From Sorex araneus (taxonomy: Eukaryota > Chordata > Mammalia > Eulipotyphla > Soricidae): a DNA stretch of 64,000 nucleotides. The notes under the pieces were generated by a model, which did not search any database, had not been told where the DNA came from, and saw only the letters and a list, made by a program, of their open reading frames with translations. The stretch is taken from assembly GCF_027595985.1 (NCBI RefSeq), contig NC_073307.1, positions 12,282,432 through 12,346,431 of the forward strand. Direction: 5' to 3'. The position numbers were made by a program, and so were the translations under genes. Within the stretch, counting starts at the first letter, position 1; every line of letters starts with the position of its first letter. Positions 11,091 to 23,798 of the stretch are shown in pieces.

Positions 11091-12796
11091 TATATTTCAT
11101 GCACTGCTGGGAGTCCAGAGCATTTCTGAAACATCTGTTCTGTGGATGTATAGGGAAGGACAGAACAGATGTTTCTAAAACTAGCTTATTTCTATTGACA
11201 TGTCATAGAAATCATGGAATAGAAATTAGACCTCTGTTTATAATTTTTTGGGTTTATAAATCATGTTACTGCTCTCATCTTATTTTGTTTAGGGTCAAGT
11301 AACTGGGGGAAAAGTAACACCATTTCATTTGTCTCTCTGAGTTTTCCTGAAGGGACTCATGCATGATGGAAGTCTATAATTTAAGGCTCATATTATAACT
11401 AAAATAAGTCACTACCCAGTTATTATAAGGCTTTGTTTGTATACTTTGCAGTGATAGAGGTACCAGGTGTCTCCTGATAATTAGTGGCTAGCTAGAAAGA
11501 GTTGCTTTTCCAGCTCATCATTAATCCCCTAAGAAAATGCCTGTGGAGAAAATTGTTATTATGAATCTTAATGTAAGTAGAATGGTTTGTAGTATGGGTG
11601 AAATTCACTTTATGAACACATGTCAGGAAATTAGAAAAGATATTTATATACAATACATGTGAATTTCCTATATTTAGATGGAAATATAGAAAAAATATAA
11701 GAAATATAGAAAAAGTATGTGGAAATTTTAAAAAAAAGTAGCAAGATCCTCCTCTTTTCTAAAAAAAGGTAACATAGGGTCAGAAATTTTTTAAAAAGAT
11801 GTTAATATAATCGATCCAGTGAAACACTCGAGATAATAACTAATTCAACGTGCTAAACACTAGGAAGGTATATTCACATATTATAAATATCATATTATAA
11901 ATCACAGTAACAATTAAAATGGGGGAAATAAGTCAAATAAAGTGCTAAATACATTCCATAATGCCTCATTACACTAGAAGTTTAAAATTTTTTATTGCTG
12001 CCTATTAAACAAAATACACTCATAAACCCCATCATCAAGAACCTGAATTTACCTAATAACTAAGACCTCTGTGCCCTCTTTCCATCATAATTTTATCATC
12101 TCAGGTCCAGAAATGATAGTCTTTACATAAGTAAGTATTGGGATACAAAAGCAAAATAGTTTTTGTCTACACAGTTCAAAAAAGTTAAGTATTAAAACGC
12201 AAACTGGTACTTTATTAGAAGAACTTAAATCTAAAAGAAATCATAATATTTTGTGCTTAGGGAAGTCAAAAATAAGATCAGAATCAGTTATTTGGTATAC
12301 TATTCAGTTGTTTTTTGAAAATTTAATTTAGATTATTTATATTTATAATTTAGATTATTTTATGTACTTTTTAAAAATGGGCTGATTGCTTGACTAAAAC
12401 AATGTTTCATTACAGATATAAAGCTACTTTGAAGGACATTATCTATTACAATACCTATTTTTCACTACTAAAATGCAAATTGATGGCTTTGAAAGTGCCA
12501 TATCATTGCCACAAAATAAGTACTAAGATATAATAACAGAGCAAGTCACCTAAAACTTAAAGAGAAAGACATCACTTTAAGCATTTTATTTTCTCAAAAT
12601 CTCAAATTCTTTCTTCTACAGGTCCACGTAATTTTATTTCATTAATTATTTGTTTATATGCTGTACACAACAGCTATATACTTCAGATTAAAGCTTAAAG
12701 AAAGATATTAAATAATCGAATTAACTCCCAGCTACATAAAAGATAATTTATTGGCCACTATGGTCTATAGTTATATTTGTAAATACCTAAAAAATA

Positions 12797-12967
12797 AGGG
12801 GCCAGAGTGATAGTATGGTGGTTAGGAAGGCGCTGGCCTGCACACAGCTGAGCTGGGCTCTATCCCTCGTATCCCGTATGGTCAGTCACCTGAGGATGCC
12901 AGGAATGATCCTTGAATACAGAGCCAGGACCAAACCCTGAGGACCATTGGGTGTGCCCCCCCAAATT
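12797..12967 (+). mobile_element. diverged SOR-type SINE
   Basis: GGGGCCAGAGTGATAGTATGG head, CCCGTATGGTCAGTCACC, GATGCCAGGAATGATCC core and ATTGGGTGTGCCCCCCC end. All SOR modules are present, with many substitutions. Confidence 0.75.
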
Positions 12968-13286
12968 AAATAGATATGCATTGCTGGAATAGTTTAATAG
13001 TATATTAAATAACTGATAGAAAGCCCTCCGTGTCTGATGCACATAATGCTCTATTATTTATTGTTTATTGTATTGCCAGCATAAAATATTTTAGATACAT
13101 AATAGGAATATTTCATTCAGTGGCTCAATCATAAAACCATGTAAATTATGAGGTTCCAGGAAACAGTGAACCAGAGATGTATTTAAGTGCTGAATATCCA
13201 GGTGGAGTCTTGTACAGATGATATCTTCTATTAGCATGCCTAACATTTTTTATTTTAAAGCAGAGTTTGCTTTTGATCAAATACAG

Positions 13287-13416
13287 CACAATCTTGCAAT
13301 GCAGAATGGAAAACTGGATGGCAGCACCCTGGAAGGGGGTTCACAGCAAGCTCCATTCACTCCTCCCAACACCCCAGACCCACGAAGCCCCCCAAATCCA
13401 GACAGCATTGCACCAG
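13287..13416 (+). CDS. MYOZ2: MYOZ2 coding exon 4
   Basis: 130 nt encoding [32 protein letters not shown] and PDSIAP plus the first base of a glycine codon. The proline-rich block is characteristic of the myozenin (FATZ/calsarcin) family. Acceptor AAATACAG ends at 13286 and donor CCAG|GTAATG starts at 13417. The exon begins in phase 0 and ends after one base, completed by GG of exon 5 to give Gly-Tyr-Ser. Compared with the human protein as recalled, there are only a few substitutions (Ile to Leu, Leu to Phe) and no length change. The proline-rich linker is expected to be flexible, without a fixed fold. Confidence 0.96.
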
Positions 13417-13542
13417 GTAATGAATCCTCTTACATTGTGAATGAAGGGAGTGTTGTGCACTTAAAGACTCACACCATTTGGATCTTGCGGTAAATGGTAT
13501 TAAAATAACGCAACTTTTCTCATTATATGTGTATTTTCTCAT

Positions 13543-13581
13543 ATACATATATATATGTATATATATATATATATATATATG
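13543..13581. repeat. (TA)n microsatellite
   Basis: Alternating CATATA/TATATG ending in a pure run of about ten TA units, directly abutting the 3' tail of the reverse SOR element at 13577. Confidence 0.95.
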
Positions 13582-13832
13582 TATCACTGTATCACTGTCA
13601 TCCCATTGCTCATCGATTTGCTCAAGCAGGCCTCAGTAATGTCTCCATTGTGAGACTTGTTGTTTCTGTTTTTGGCATATTGAATACACCATGAGTACCT
13701 TGCCAGGCTCTGATGTGCAGGCAAGATACTCTTGGTAGCTTGTCGGGCTCTCCAAGAGGGATGGAGGAATCGAACCCAGGTCAGCTGCATGCAAGGAAAA
13801 CACCCTACCTGCTGTGCTATCGCTCCAGCCCT
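13577..13832 (-). mobile_element. SOR SINE, long variant
   Basis: Reverse copy from the tail (GTATCACTGTATCACTGTCATCC) through GCTCATCGATTTGCTC and GTTTTTGGCATATTGAATAC to the head TGCTATCGCTCCAGCCC. It is bracketed by TA-rich microsatellite sequence on both sides, which hides any target-site duplication. Confidence 0.92.
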
Positions 13833-13899
13833 ATATTTACTAAAGAGATATAAATATATACATATGTATAAATACATGTGTGTGTATATACATATATAA

Positions 13900-14056
13900 G
13901 GTGTGGGCTTGGGACCACACTGAGCTGTGTTTAGGGCTCACCCACGGCTCTGAATTCCTGGCAATCTCAGGAGACAATATAGGATGCTGACGATCAAAGC
14001 CTGGTTGACCACATGCCAAGCAAATGCCCTACCCACTGTACTACCTCTCCAGCCCC
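13900..14056 (-). mobile_element. diverged SOR-type SINE
   Basis: GGACCACACTGAGCTGTGTTTAGGGCTCACC left part and CATGCCAAGCAAATGCCCTACCCACTGTAC right part. The end CTCTCCAGCCCC is the reversed element start. Confidence 0.75.
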
Positions 14057-14186
14057 TGGAATATTTTTTAAATGTGAAAAGAGTAAACCAATTGTTGTCC
14101 TTCAGTTTAATATAACATTATAAAACCCTTTAATTATTGTGAACATCACCTAGAAACTTGACAAACTATTTCAAAAAAAATAGGTT

Positions 14187-14360
14187 AGGGGCCAGAGAGA
14201 CCACAGCAGGTAAGGCACTTGCCTTACATGTGGCCAACCCAGATTGGATCGCCAGCATCCCATATGGTTGCGCCAAGCACAGACAAGAGTGATTCCTGAA
14301 TACAGAGCCAGGAGTAATCCCTGAGCATCATTGGATGTGGCCTAAAACTAAAAAATAAAA
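14187..14360 (+). mobile_element. diverged SOR-type SINE
   Basis: GGGGCCAGAGAGACCACAGCAGGTAAGGC head, CATCCCATATGG, GACAAGAGTGATTCC and CATTGGATGTGGCC, then an A-rich tail. Confidence 0.78.
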
Positions 14361-14964
14361 GTTAAAGAAAAGAAACTTAAGTTAAAAATCAAATAGAAAG
14401 TTATATGTATGCAGGAATTGCATAAAGTGAGCATTATGTTTACAGTGAAGAAAGACTGAGGGAAAAAAAAAACCACAGAAATAAAATAATTGTATTCAGG
14501 TGTTGAGATGTTGAGACTTTTTTTAAATATAAGATTAAAACATTCAGTTTCTATCTACATGGTTGCTTTCTAATAAACATTAGGCAAGACTTAGGAAATA
14601 AAATGTGATATTTGTGATGACAGAACTGTGAGTATCAAGGAACTTTGCTTTTATAGGAAAGACAGGAAAAGCTTCACTATAGACCTCATCCCAAACCAAA
14701 GCCTGAAATCAGGCAGCAGAAGTGACAAGAATTAGGGAGAGAAATCCAGGCACAGGGATAAATGGGCCAAGTAAGGAGGCACAAGAGTATACAACAAATA
14801 GATCCAGAGTTCTGGGGCACAAAATCTGAGAAGAAAATAGCAGATGAGACTAGACAAGTATAGACCATGGATGTGGGGCCGAGTATAGATGTTGGTCCTA
14901 GGTGCCAAGATAGCATCTTGAGGAAGAAAAGTCTGTCACATACGGAAGTGTTCTACTTCAAGAA

Positions 14965-15070
14965 CTTACTCTTAGGGTCTGGAAATGTGGTCAGCAGTTG
15001 AGCAACATGCCCTGAATATGTGAGGTCCAGGTTCCCTGCCTCAGCACCACCCTACTTCCATCACTCCCCC
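14965..15070 (+). mobile_element. ID-like tRNA SINE fragment
   Basis: GGGTCTGGAAATGTGGTCAGCAGTTGAGC and ATGTGAGGTCCAGGTTCC look like a tRNA-Ala-type head with A and B boxes. It runs into the (CA)n tract at 15075. Confidence 0.45.
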
Positions 15071-15074
15071 ACCC

Positions 15075-15102
<28 letters not shown>
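15075..15102. repeat. (CA)14 microsatellite
   Basis: A pure CA dinucleotide run of about 28 bases at the end of a SINE fragment. Confidence 0.97.
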
Positions 15103-15105
<3 letters not shown>

Positions 15106-16723
15106 AAATGTAAAAGGTCAGTTGGGCAGCCATAGGGGAGGGTCCCAAGGAGAAGGGTAGAGAGCAGAAGAATTAGTACAAGAGTTATTAATCAAGCCCA
15201 GCTAAAGGTGGGCAAGGCCTGAAACAAGCTGGAGTTATGGAAAGGAAGAGAAAGAAGGGAATTTACTGGAACAAAGATTCCCGGTGATTTGTTAACATAA
15301 AACTTTTAGGTCACTCTTGAGTCTTATGTCGACAACCTTTTAAATAGTTGCCTAAGGTTGGTTCATTAACATAGAAGTTGAGAGCCACTATTTTACAAAT
15401 ACTTAAAAATATCATTGATAATACTTAGAGATTTGTGGTGGGGATGAAGGGGAATTTGGAATTCCTCAGCATTAAAATATTCACTAAAATGACATAAAAG
15501 GCATCTGGTTAAGTGATGCAATATCTACATATAGGACTAGACAGGTGAACAGGGGCACCAGGGACATAGTATTTATTGGGAAAATTCAAGAGATTAGTGA
15601 GTAGAAGGTTTGAAGGATGTTTATTTTTCAAATTGAAACTTGGAGTCATGAACTTATAAGTCATAATTAAAGCATGAATAAGGCACGGAATTTCTTGGGC
15701 AGAATGTATACTAGAGAGCTTTGCATAACAGCAGTGTTGGAGAGGCGAGCAAGGGAGAAACAGCCTACCAAGACAGTCAGCATTCAACTTTGGAGGCCAG
15801 TCAAAGAAAAGGAAATAAATCACCAGAGTCACCTCAAGGGGGAATTATTAGAGGCTTTTAAGGGAGATGAACCTCTTCCCATTAAAAGTAGATATGGTTT
15901 CAGCACAAATAGAAATCATTGTAGAGACAGAAAACCTGGAAGGAGGAGTGAGCAGATGGGAAGGGGGTTGACACATTGGGAAAGAGCAGGCCGAGCGGCA
16001 CAGGGTCACACAGATGTGTGGATGAAGACACAGCTGTGTGTTGGATGACAGAAGATGCGCATGAGAACATGGCTTCATATTTATGCCGGGAATTTGTGAG
16101 AATTTCTTGAGTGGTACTTAGAGAAAAATTAGCCCACCTGAGAAGAACAAATTGAGGAGGCGAGACGCAAAGCAGCAGAGTCAGGTAAGACATTTTCAGG
16201 AACGAAAGTCAACACAGGGTGGAGACATCAGGGGATTCGATGAGGGCAGGCAGAGGCCAGCACAAGTTCCTGCTTCCCTGTTTGGAACCTTGGCAATGAA
16301 CAGACCGCTGGGCAGTTGAACATCAACAAGACCCGCCGGCTGCTCGACGAGCCAGCCGCAGGGAAAGGGAGATGTTTCCATTGCCATTTCCCCGGAGGTG
16401 AGACCTGTAGCAGACACTTTAGGAGACACTTTCTGGACGTTTTTCAACTCCTGAAGTGTGATGTCCAAAACCCTGGTGTACATGGGAGGAGCGCTATTTT
16501 TAAAAGTTAAAGGAATAGTTTCAGTGCACAAACAGATACTAAAACAATCGAGGAGGAAATAACTATCATAAACATGAAGAAAAGTGGTGTTCTTTTTTAA
16601 GATGCAGTAAGTTTAAACAAAAAGTCAAACACTTTCAGACTCCTCCTGTCTGAGAGATATAAAAAGAATGTATTTTTGCTCAAATTACCCCAGCATGAAA
16701 ATTTTAACCTGGTGTAATGTTAG

Positions 16724-16978
<255 letters not shown>

Positions 16979-17582
16979 TAATTCAGTTATCCAGCCTGAT
17001 AATCTGGGTAGAATACCACTCTTGACCCTGGTTTGCATACCTAAACACAGGCAACCAAACCCTCTGGTAGGAAAAAAAAAATTCTTTTTAGATCTTAAAT
17101 CACAATATTGGATATTTCATAACCTCTAAAAAGCAAAGGTTAATATTTGCATTACTGCTAATATGTCACCTGTTGGTCTTTTGATGGTAAAAAAAAATGA
17201 AAGCAATGATTCAGAAACTAGCACTGTTTTAGGATCAGTGTTATCTCCCACATTCAAAGATGTTATTTTAATTCAACAATTTTGTGTTGTTTCAAACACA
17301 GTGCTGCTGAATTTCAGAAATAATTCACCTACAGGACTATGTGAACTACTGTGACACTCCACATTCCAATTTATATTTTTAAGCCAGGTTAAAGATAATT
17401 TATGGATTTACCTATCTACAAGACATGAGTACATATAAACCAAGATTTATGCTGCAAAAAATATTTCTAGATAATATATAAATTATTATTTATACATTAG
17501 ACATTTATTTTTCTGGTTATTCTTTTTAAATAAAGTTATTTCCATAACATGAGACTGGCACCCAAGGACAGTAGACACAAGG

Positions 17583-17995
17583 GCCAGAAAGATTGTTCAC
17601 AGTTGGAAGCCTGCCTCATGAGCTGGGGGAGAAGGCAGCTGGAATAAAGACAGGATCACTAAAGCAATGATGGATGGAGGGGTCAGTAAGGATGGCAGAT
17701 GTGTGCTGAAAGTAGATAAGGGATCAAACGTGATAGCCTCTCAGTATCTGTATTGCAAACCATAAAGCCCCAAAATAGAGAGAGCGTATGTGGGATATTG
17801 TCTGCCATAGAGGCAGGGGAAGGTGGGAAAGGGGAGTATACTGGGAACATTGGTGGTGGGGAATGCGCACTGGGAGGGATGGGTGCTTGATCATTGCATG
17901 ATTGTAATAACTCAAACATGAAAGCTTGTAACTGCATCTCATTTTCGATAAGTTGATTCAATAAACAACAACAATAATAATAATAATAAAGTATG
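17583..17995 (+). mobile_element. retroelement 3' end, probably shrew-specific
   Basis: About 410 bp ending GTTGATTCAATAAACAAC and an (AAT)n tail, so it has a retroelement-like 3' end with an AATAAA signal at about 17958. The block ACATTGGTGGTGGGGAATGC, GGGATGGGTGCTTGATCATTGC matches, in reverse, 32558-32760. No coding capacity is visible. It could be an L1 3'UTR or an LTR-type end; the class is not proven. Confidence 0.6.
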
Positions 17996-18435
17996 AAGCT
18001 CCAGGTATAAGAAGTACTAGGGATATAATATGTGACATATGACTGTAGCTAACACTTCTATATGGTAGATATATAAATCTTTGAATTCCAAGAGTTCTCA
18101 AAAAAATAATAATAAATTAATTTAAAAATTATTTCCTTCAGGATTATAATATATATTTTTATAATATATATATTGAGTTTCCAGAGATCAGACCCAGATC
18201 TCATGCATGCAAGCATGTGTTTTATTATTGAGTCAATTCTCTAGCTCCAAGATATACATTTTCATTTTTTTAGCTTTAATATTCACTAGGTTGTCTCTTG
18301 AATCCAAAAGGAACATCATTGGAACTCTAAACCTCTCATTAACCTAGCAAAACTCTTTAAAAAATATATCTATCAGTTATCACAGTTGGGGCTTTTTTCT
18401 TCTTTTTTCAAACCTCAATTTTAAAAAATTAGATT

Positions 18436-18595
18436 ATTCTAGTTCAGGTCACATGTTAACAATAGCACTAATGTTTGTGGTTCTGATGTACACAGTAACC
18501 ACACTCAAGATATATATTCTAGTTCAGGTCACATGTTAACAATAGCACTAATGTTTGTGGTTCTGATATACACAATAACTACACTCAAGATATAT
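18436..18595. repeat. 80-bp tandem duplication (two copies)
   Basis: Copies 18436-18515 and 18516-18595 both begin ATTCTAGTTCAGGTCACATG. They differ at only about three positions near the right end (GATGTACACAGTAACCAC versus GATATACACAATAACTAC). Confidence 0.97.
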
Positions 18596-18734
18596 TTTTA
18601 ATAATTTCACAGTTCATTCTTTGGCCATTTGATTTTCCTTTAGGAGGAAAAGATGTCTACTGTGTTGTTTTATATACCCCCAAAACTAGATTCAACAAAG
18701 AGGATGCTTAATGACATTCATTAAAATCAGTAAG

Positions 18735-18919
18735 GGTGGGGGCGAATCCATAGCACAGCGGGTAGGGCATTTGCCTTGCATGCGGCCGACCCAGGTTCAA
18801 CACCCAGCACCCCATATGGTCCCCCAGGCACCGCCAGGGGTAATTCCTGTGTATAGAACCAGGAGTAACCCCTGAGCATTGCTGAGTGTGACCCAAAAAG
18901 CAAAAAAATTAATTTAATT
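18735..18919 (+). mobile_element. SOR SINE, young short copy
   Basis: Full-length, with CCGCCAGGGG at 18831-18840 and tail AAAAAGCAAAAAAATTAATTT. It is flanked by a perfect 11-bp target-site duplication AAATCAGTAAG (18724-18734 and 18920-18930). Confidence 0.95.
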
Positions 18920-18939
18920 AAATCAGTAAGAAACCAGGA

Positions 18940-19140
18940 TGAACCCCAAGAAGTAGAGCATCATCTGCCTTATGTGCCAGGCCCTGAGCATGGTCTCTGG
19001 TAGCACCACATGCCCACTGACCACTGCCTAGAATGGCCCTGGTGAGTCCCCGGTACCAAAGGGTGTAGACCTGGTGACCCAGCACCACTTTGGCTGGCCC
19101 TGACCTCAGGTACCATTGGGAGCAGCCCCCACACAAAGTA
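18940..19140 (+). mobile_element. old SINE-like repeat
   Basis: CATCTGCCTTATGTGCCAGGCCC, a tRNA-like stretch, then CCCTGACCTCAGGTACCATTGGG and AGCAGCCCCCACAC. It resembles a decayed SOR relative with a GC-rich insertion. Confidence 0.35.
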
Positions 19141-19239
19141 GAAAAATAAAATAAAAATTAGTAAGTTAACTAGCATATATTTTTATAAGCAATGAAAGTT
19201 TTCTTTAAAGAGTTTTCTTTTTGTTGCCTTAAAATATTG

Positions 19240-19350
19240 TTCTAATTTGATTCCCAGAACTACCCACTGTCCCCCAAGCCCCGCCAGGAGTCATCCCTGA
19301 GCAGAGCCAAGAGTTGCCTCTGAGCGCAAAAGAGTAGAAACAAAATACAA
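19240..19350 (+). mobile_element. 5'-truncated SOR-type SINE
   Basis: Starts in the B-box region (TTTGATTCCCAG) and continues GCCCCGCCAGGAGTCATCCC and AGCAGAGCCAAGAG to an A-rich tail. Confidence 0.65.
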
Positions 19351-19633
19351 AAAACAAACAAAAAAAGAAAACCAAAACATTTTTCTATTGAAAATGTAGC
19401 TTTCATATACTACTGTAGTAACCATTTATTATTACATCTATTATGAATAACATGTCATCATTTTCTATTAATATTATTAGGATGATTAATACCATTATGG
19501 TCTTAACTATTGCTAATACTTTTCTTGCATGCATGAAGGGTAACCAAAGAATTTAAGGAAGGGTTGAGGAGAGGCATGGAAAGCAGTTTGGAGGCCCATT
19601 CTAATGATATAATCTGTTCCAAAATGAGACTGT

Positions 19634-19800
19634 AGGGCCGGAGTCATAGTCTAGTGGGTAGGGCACTTGCCTTGCACATGGCCAAACCCCGTTCAACCCT
19701 GGCCCCCTGTTGTGTCTCTGAGCCCCTCCAAGAGGATCCCTGAGCCTAGAGCCCTGAGAAACACCAGGTGTGGGCCCCAAAGAAAACAAAAATTTATTTA
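19634..19800 (+). mobile_element. diverged SOR-type SINE
   Basis: AGGGCCGGAGTCATAGTCTAGTGGGTAGGGC head, CCTTGCACATGGCC, AAGAGGATCCCTGAG core and CACCAGGTGTGGGCCCC end. Confidence 0.78.
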
Positions 19801-20444
19801 AAGTCAAAAGTACATTTACAGGACTTAGGCGACAGGAATTGCAGAGATTTATGGTTATCTTTCAGTAGAGTATTCCAAATCTTTTAGTGGGAATTTTTGC
19901 TTCACGAACTAAAACTTGAAAATCTGTTCCGAGGTGTTAGGAACCTCACCTGCGGCCTCTCACTTTGCTTAACATTTCTGCTAATGGACTTTCTTTGTGT
20001 ACAGAGGCCATAAAAATTCAGACAAACAGGATATAGTCTCAGTGGTGCCAAAGAAAAGACAACTCTGCTGTTCAAACAGCACCCTTTCATTGGATCCGCG
20101 GTAGGAGATGGGTTATGGAACGGAAGGGGATGTTTTCATTTCGAAGAGAAGAAAATAACCCATAAATTGGGAGGGTAAAGCAAAACAGAACTGGATTAAA
20201 ATGGAAAGTGATACTCCACATGCCAAGGCCAAATACTGGGCTTCAGTGGCAAGGAACATTTTAAAATCTTATTTAATTTAGAAAAATAAGTAAGAGTAAC
20301 ATTACTGCTGGAACTAATAAATACAAGATTTGCTTGAATTGATCGAATTCAAGTGTGACTGCTTCTAGCATCTAGAAATATTCACCTCTATTCTTGTGTG
20401 TCCTGTGGATGTCAGTCATATATTCATTTTTATGCTTATTATTG

Positions 20445-20597
20445 CTATAGGGGCCACACACCTGTGTTCAGGGTTTACTCCTTTCTCTATGTCCAGGGAT
20501 CACTTCTGGTGGTGTCTGGGGGACCATATGTGGCCAGGGATCGAACCTGGGTCAGCTGCATGTAAGACAGGCGCTGTACTATTTCTCCAGCCCTAAT
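20445..20597 (-). mobile_element. diverged SOR-type SINE
   Basis: GGGGCCACACACCTGTGTTCAGGG, GGGGGACCATATGTGGCCAGG and CGAACCTGGGTCAGCTGCATG, ending TATTTCTCCAGCCC. All modules are present in reverse order. Confidence 0.82.
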
Positions 20598-21672
20598 CGT
20601 ATATTTTTAATTCCCAACATTGAATGGCCCAAAGCTTATAAGAGTCACGCTTAACTTAATGCTTTGCTGTTTCTCTTAATATTCCTAACAATTTATGATC
20701 AGGTCCTCTGTGTTTGATTTATTTTTTTCCCTTTGGGCCCCATACATTAGAGCCCGAACCCTAAACCCACAGGAGGACTTTTATCCTTTATGCTTTTTAT
20801 TCTTCACTCTTGAGCATTCAGGACATTATTTCCTTACAGTAAATTATTCTTTGATGCTTTATTTCTATCTTCATGTTTCACTCTTGACTTATCTGTGAGC
20901 TCATTGGGGATAAGATTAGCTGCAATCTTTCCATCTTTGAATTCCTAGCACCTAGCAGAGGTCCTGGGTACAAAAAGCAATAAATAACTTGCTTGGGAAT
21001 AACTAAACCACCTGTTGATATACAATGGCAAGCTGCTAAAATGATCAAATATTGTGTTGCATATCTTAGACATCCAAGAATAAGAAGCTTGACTTATGTT
21101 CTAAATCAAACTTCAATCAAAAAGCACTGTCATTCCTAAATCAAATGACAAAACATGAACCATTGGATCAATTTACTTGTGTTGTAAAAGTAACTGCAAT
21201 GTGATGTGGACACAGTTTCCCTGAGTGGGTGTGTCCCTGATACCTGTGTCCAGGAGGCTTCTGGAACTATCCAGGGAGGTAGTAGTGGCCTCGGGTCACT
21301 GGGGGTTAGGGGATGCACTTTCTGTTTATTTGCTTAAAGAAGGTAGATTTCCAGGGAGGTCACAGAGTAATTTCTTTTTATGTAAAGGGGAAGTAGGTCA
21401 AATAAGATTGGGAACCTCTGATTTAGAAACAGGGTACTAGGAAGCTCACTGATCTCAAGACCCAAATGCTGTGGGATATTGCTGGGATCAAAAAAGTGGG
21501 CTTTCACTGAGTCTGTCTGTCTGGTTCTAGAATAGGTGGGTAATGCTGTACAAGTCACTTATTTGTGCCTCAATTTTACCAATTCATTAGGAATAACAGT
21601 AAAATCAAATCAGAAGAACAATTGTGAGAATTTAATGAGAGAATCATAAAGTCAAAAGTACTCACAAACCAG

Positions 21673-21854
21673 GGACTGGAGCGATAGCACAGCGTGTAGG
21701 GCCTTTGCCTTGCACACGGTCAACCTGGGTTGGATTCCCGGCACCCCTTATGGTCCCCCAATGACCGCCAGGAGTAATTCCTGAGTGCAGAGCCAGGAGT
21801 AACCCATGAGCATCGCCTGGTATGACCCAAAAAGCAAAAAAACAAAAAAACAAA
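21673..21854 (+). mobile_element. SOR SINE, young short copy
   Basis: Full-length, with a (CAAAAAAA)n tail and the longest clean target-site duplication in the window: 19 bp, AAAAGTACTCACAAACCAG, at 21654-21672 and 21855-21873. This is a strong sign of a recent L1-mediated insertion. Confidence 0.97.
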
Positions 21855-23499
21855 AAAAGTACTCACAAACCAGCAGGCCCTGGTTCAGAATCTCAGACCA
21901 TTCAAAAGACTGAGTTAGTGTCTGTGATTTAACATGATCTCAGGCTGCTTCCTCTAGCAGGAGAGCTCGGGAAGCACTTAGAACAGTGTCTGGTGCATGG
22001 TATCCACTCAAACACTAACTTTGATCATGACTAGTTCTTCTAATGTTTAGTCACCATAAAGCACCTGAGAAATAACCTACATTCTTCAACTTCTTCTCAA
22101 ACTCATCTCTTTTACCTCCAGACTAATAGTTTGGGGTCCTGACTGTGAACACCCATACGGGCATAGTCGCTAAATGCTAGACTGAGGGTACTGCGCTAAT
22201 CTCAGACATCTGTGATTATCCTTTCTTCCATAGCAATTGGGGAAAATAATCATTAGTTCAGTCATCCTGAGCACAGATGCGTCAGAAACCAAAACACACT
22301 TCCGAGGGTGGCACAGTACTGGAAGGAAATCATGGGCCAATAGGATAAGAGACCCTCAGTTTACTGAGACAGTTCTAACTGTGGCCACCACTACGTGGTC
22401 CACCCATCCACTCAGCAGACATTTCCCTCAAGGGAGATTTTAGCCTCACTGTCCCCTCACCAGTACTGCTTCATAGCAATATTGCTTTAAAAACAAATGA
22501 GCCACTCAACTCTCCACTCAAAATTTCAAGTCCTTGACTTGCTCTTATGCATCATTTTCTTAATCCCACATCCGGCCCTCTTGAGTGTCCTTATGGTTGG
22601 TCATTATCAACACCCAGGTCACCATCAAAACGTTCATGGCAAACACCCCCTTTCTGCCACCTTTTATCTTGACTTTTTCCATATTTTTTACTTCAGTAAT
22701 GCTTGTTCTATGCATCAGAGCCATCCATCTCAAAGTCCATTGATCGCTTTCTCCTCACCTCACCAGACTCTGTAATCCTTCACTATTATCAACATATAAC
22801 TGCTCACAGAAATGAAGACATTCAGGAAATCTCACAGAGTGATTCAGCTTCAAATAAAGTCAGATCTCTTCCAGGATTTAAAATAATCTCCACAGTACTG
22901 AAGAATCTATCTAGTCTTAACTGTTGCCTGGTGCAAAATGTTTCTGAGCTAGGATCTTCTAAGTACAATACATCAAGTACAAGTATACTGTAATGTGCTG
23001 CAAAGATAGATTCGGGAGAATTCTAATCATCTTGCAGTACACTGGTAATAAATAAGGCAGACATACCAAGTGAATAGGACGAGGGATGAATATGGGATTC
23101 AAAGGAAACATGAGAATTTGCTTACTTCTGACAGTACATGTGGTACAGTAGTAGGAATTGTAAAATTGTACCCCCAGATATGTACAGCCCTATTAACCAA
23201 TGTCAGTATCTCACCTACTCTTCCAGGAACCTGAGCCCTCTTTCATTTCCTGAACATGCTAATACTATTTGTGCCTAAACTTCTTTGTAGAAGCTATGCC
23301 TGAGTTGCTGAGGGATTGTGTCATACTGTCTATGGTTAACTTCTGATAATAACTGCTTTAATGTTACTTCTTCAGAGACATAGTCCCAGTATATCTATTC
23401 AGTTGGCTATACTCTGTGACTTTACCTTCTTTCAGCTTTCCACATTTGTTCTATCATTTTTGGAACTTCGTCTAGATGTCTACTTTTTGTTGTTGCTTT

Positions 23500-23639
23500 T
23501 TGTTTGTTTTTTTTATTTGTTTTGGTTTTGAATCACACCTGACAGTTCCTTGGGGGACCATATGGGGTGCTGGATATTGAACCCAGGTCAGCAGCATGCA
23601 AGGCAAGCACCCTACCCACTGTACTATCATTCTGGCCCC
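23500..23639 (-). mobile_element. SOR-type SINE with internal deletion
   Basis: T-rich left end, AATCACACCTGACAG, then directly GGGGGACCATATGGGG and CAGCATGCAAGGCAAGCACCC. The CTCCTGGCTCTGCAC core is missing. Confidence 0.78.
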
Positions 23640-23696
23640 ACAATGTTTACCATTTGGGGCTCTTTTGCTAAGCCACAGGAGCCTGTGCTTTGCATG

Positions 23697-23798
23697 ACTC
23701 ATTGCTCTATCTCCAGAGCTTAGAACTGTGCCTGTTACCGCATGAATACTCATTGCTCTTATCTCCAGAGCTTAGAACTGTGCCTGTTACCGCATGAA
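23697..23798. repeat. 51-bp tandem duplication
   Basis: ACTCATTGCTC, then TATCTCCAGAGCTTAGAACT and GTGCCTGTTACCGCATGAAT, occurs twice in a row, with one inserted T in the second copy. It is almost identical, so recent. Confidence 0.96.

Larger units (their letters stand above)
5758..13286 (+). other. MYOZ2: MYOZ2 intron 3
   Basis: A 7.5-kb intron bounded by GTAAGT and ATACAG. It holds two long-variant SOR SINEs (6807, 9776), one young short SOR on the opposite strand (7378), several decayed SINEs and an L1 3' scrap near 10990. The span 11090-12790 is AT-rich with no recognisable repeat or coding signal. No exon was seen. Confidence 0.9.
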
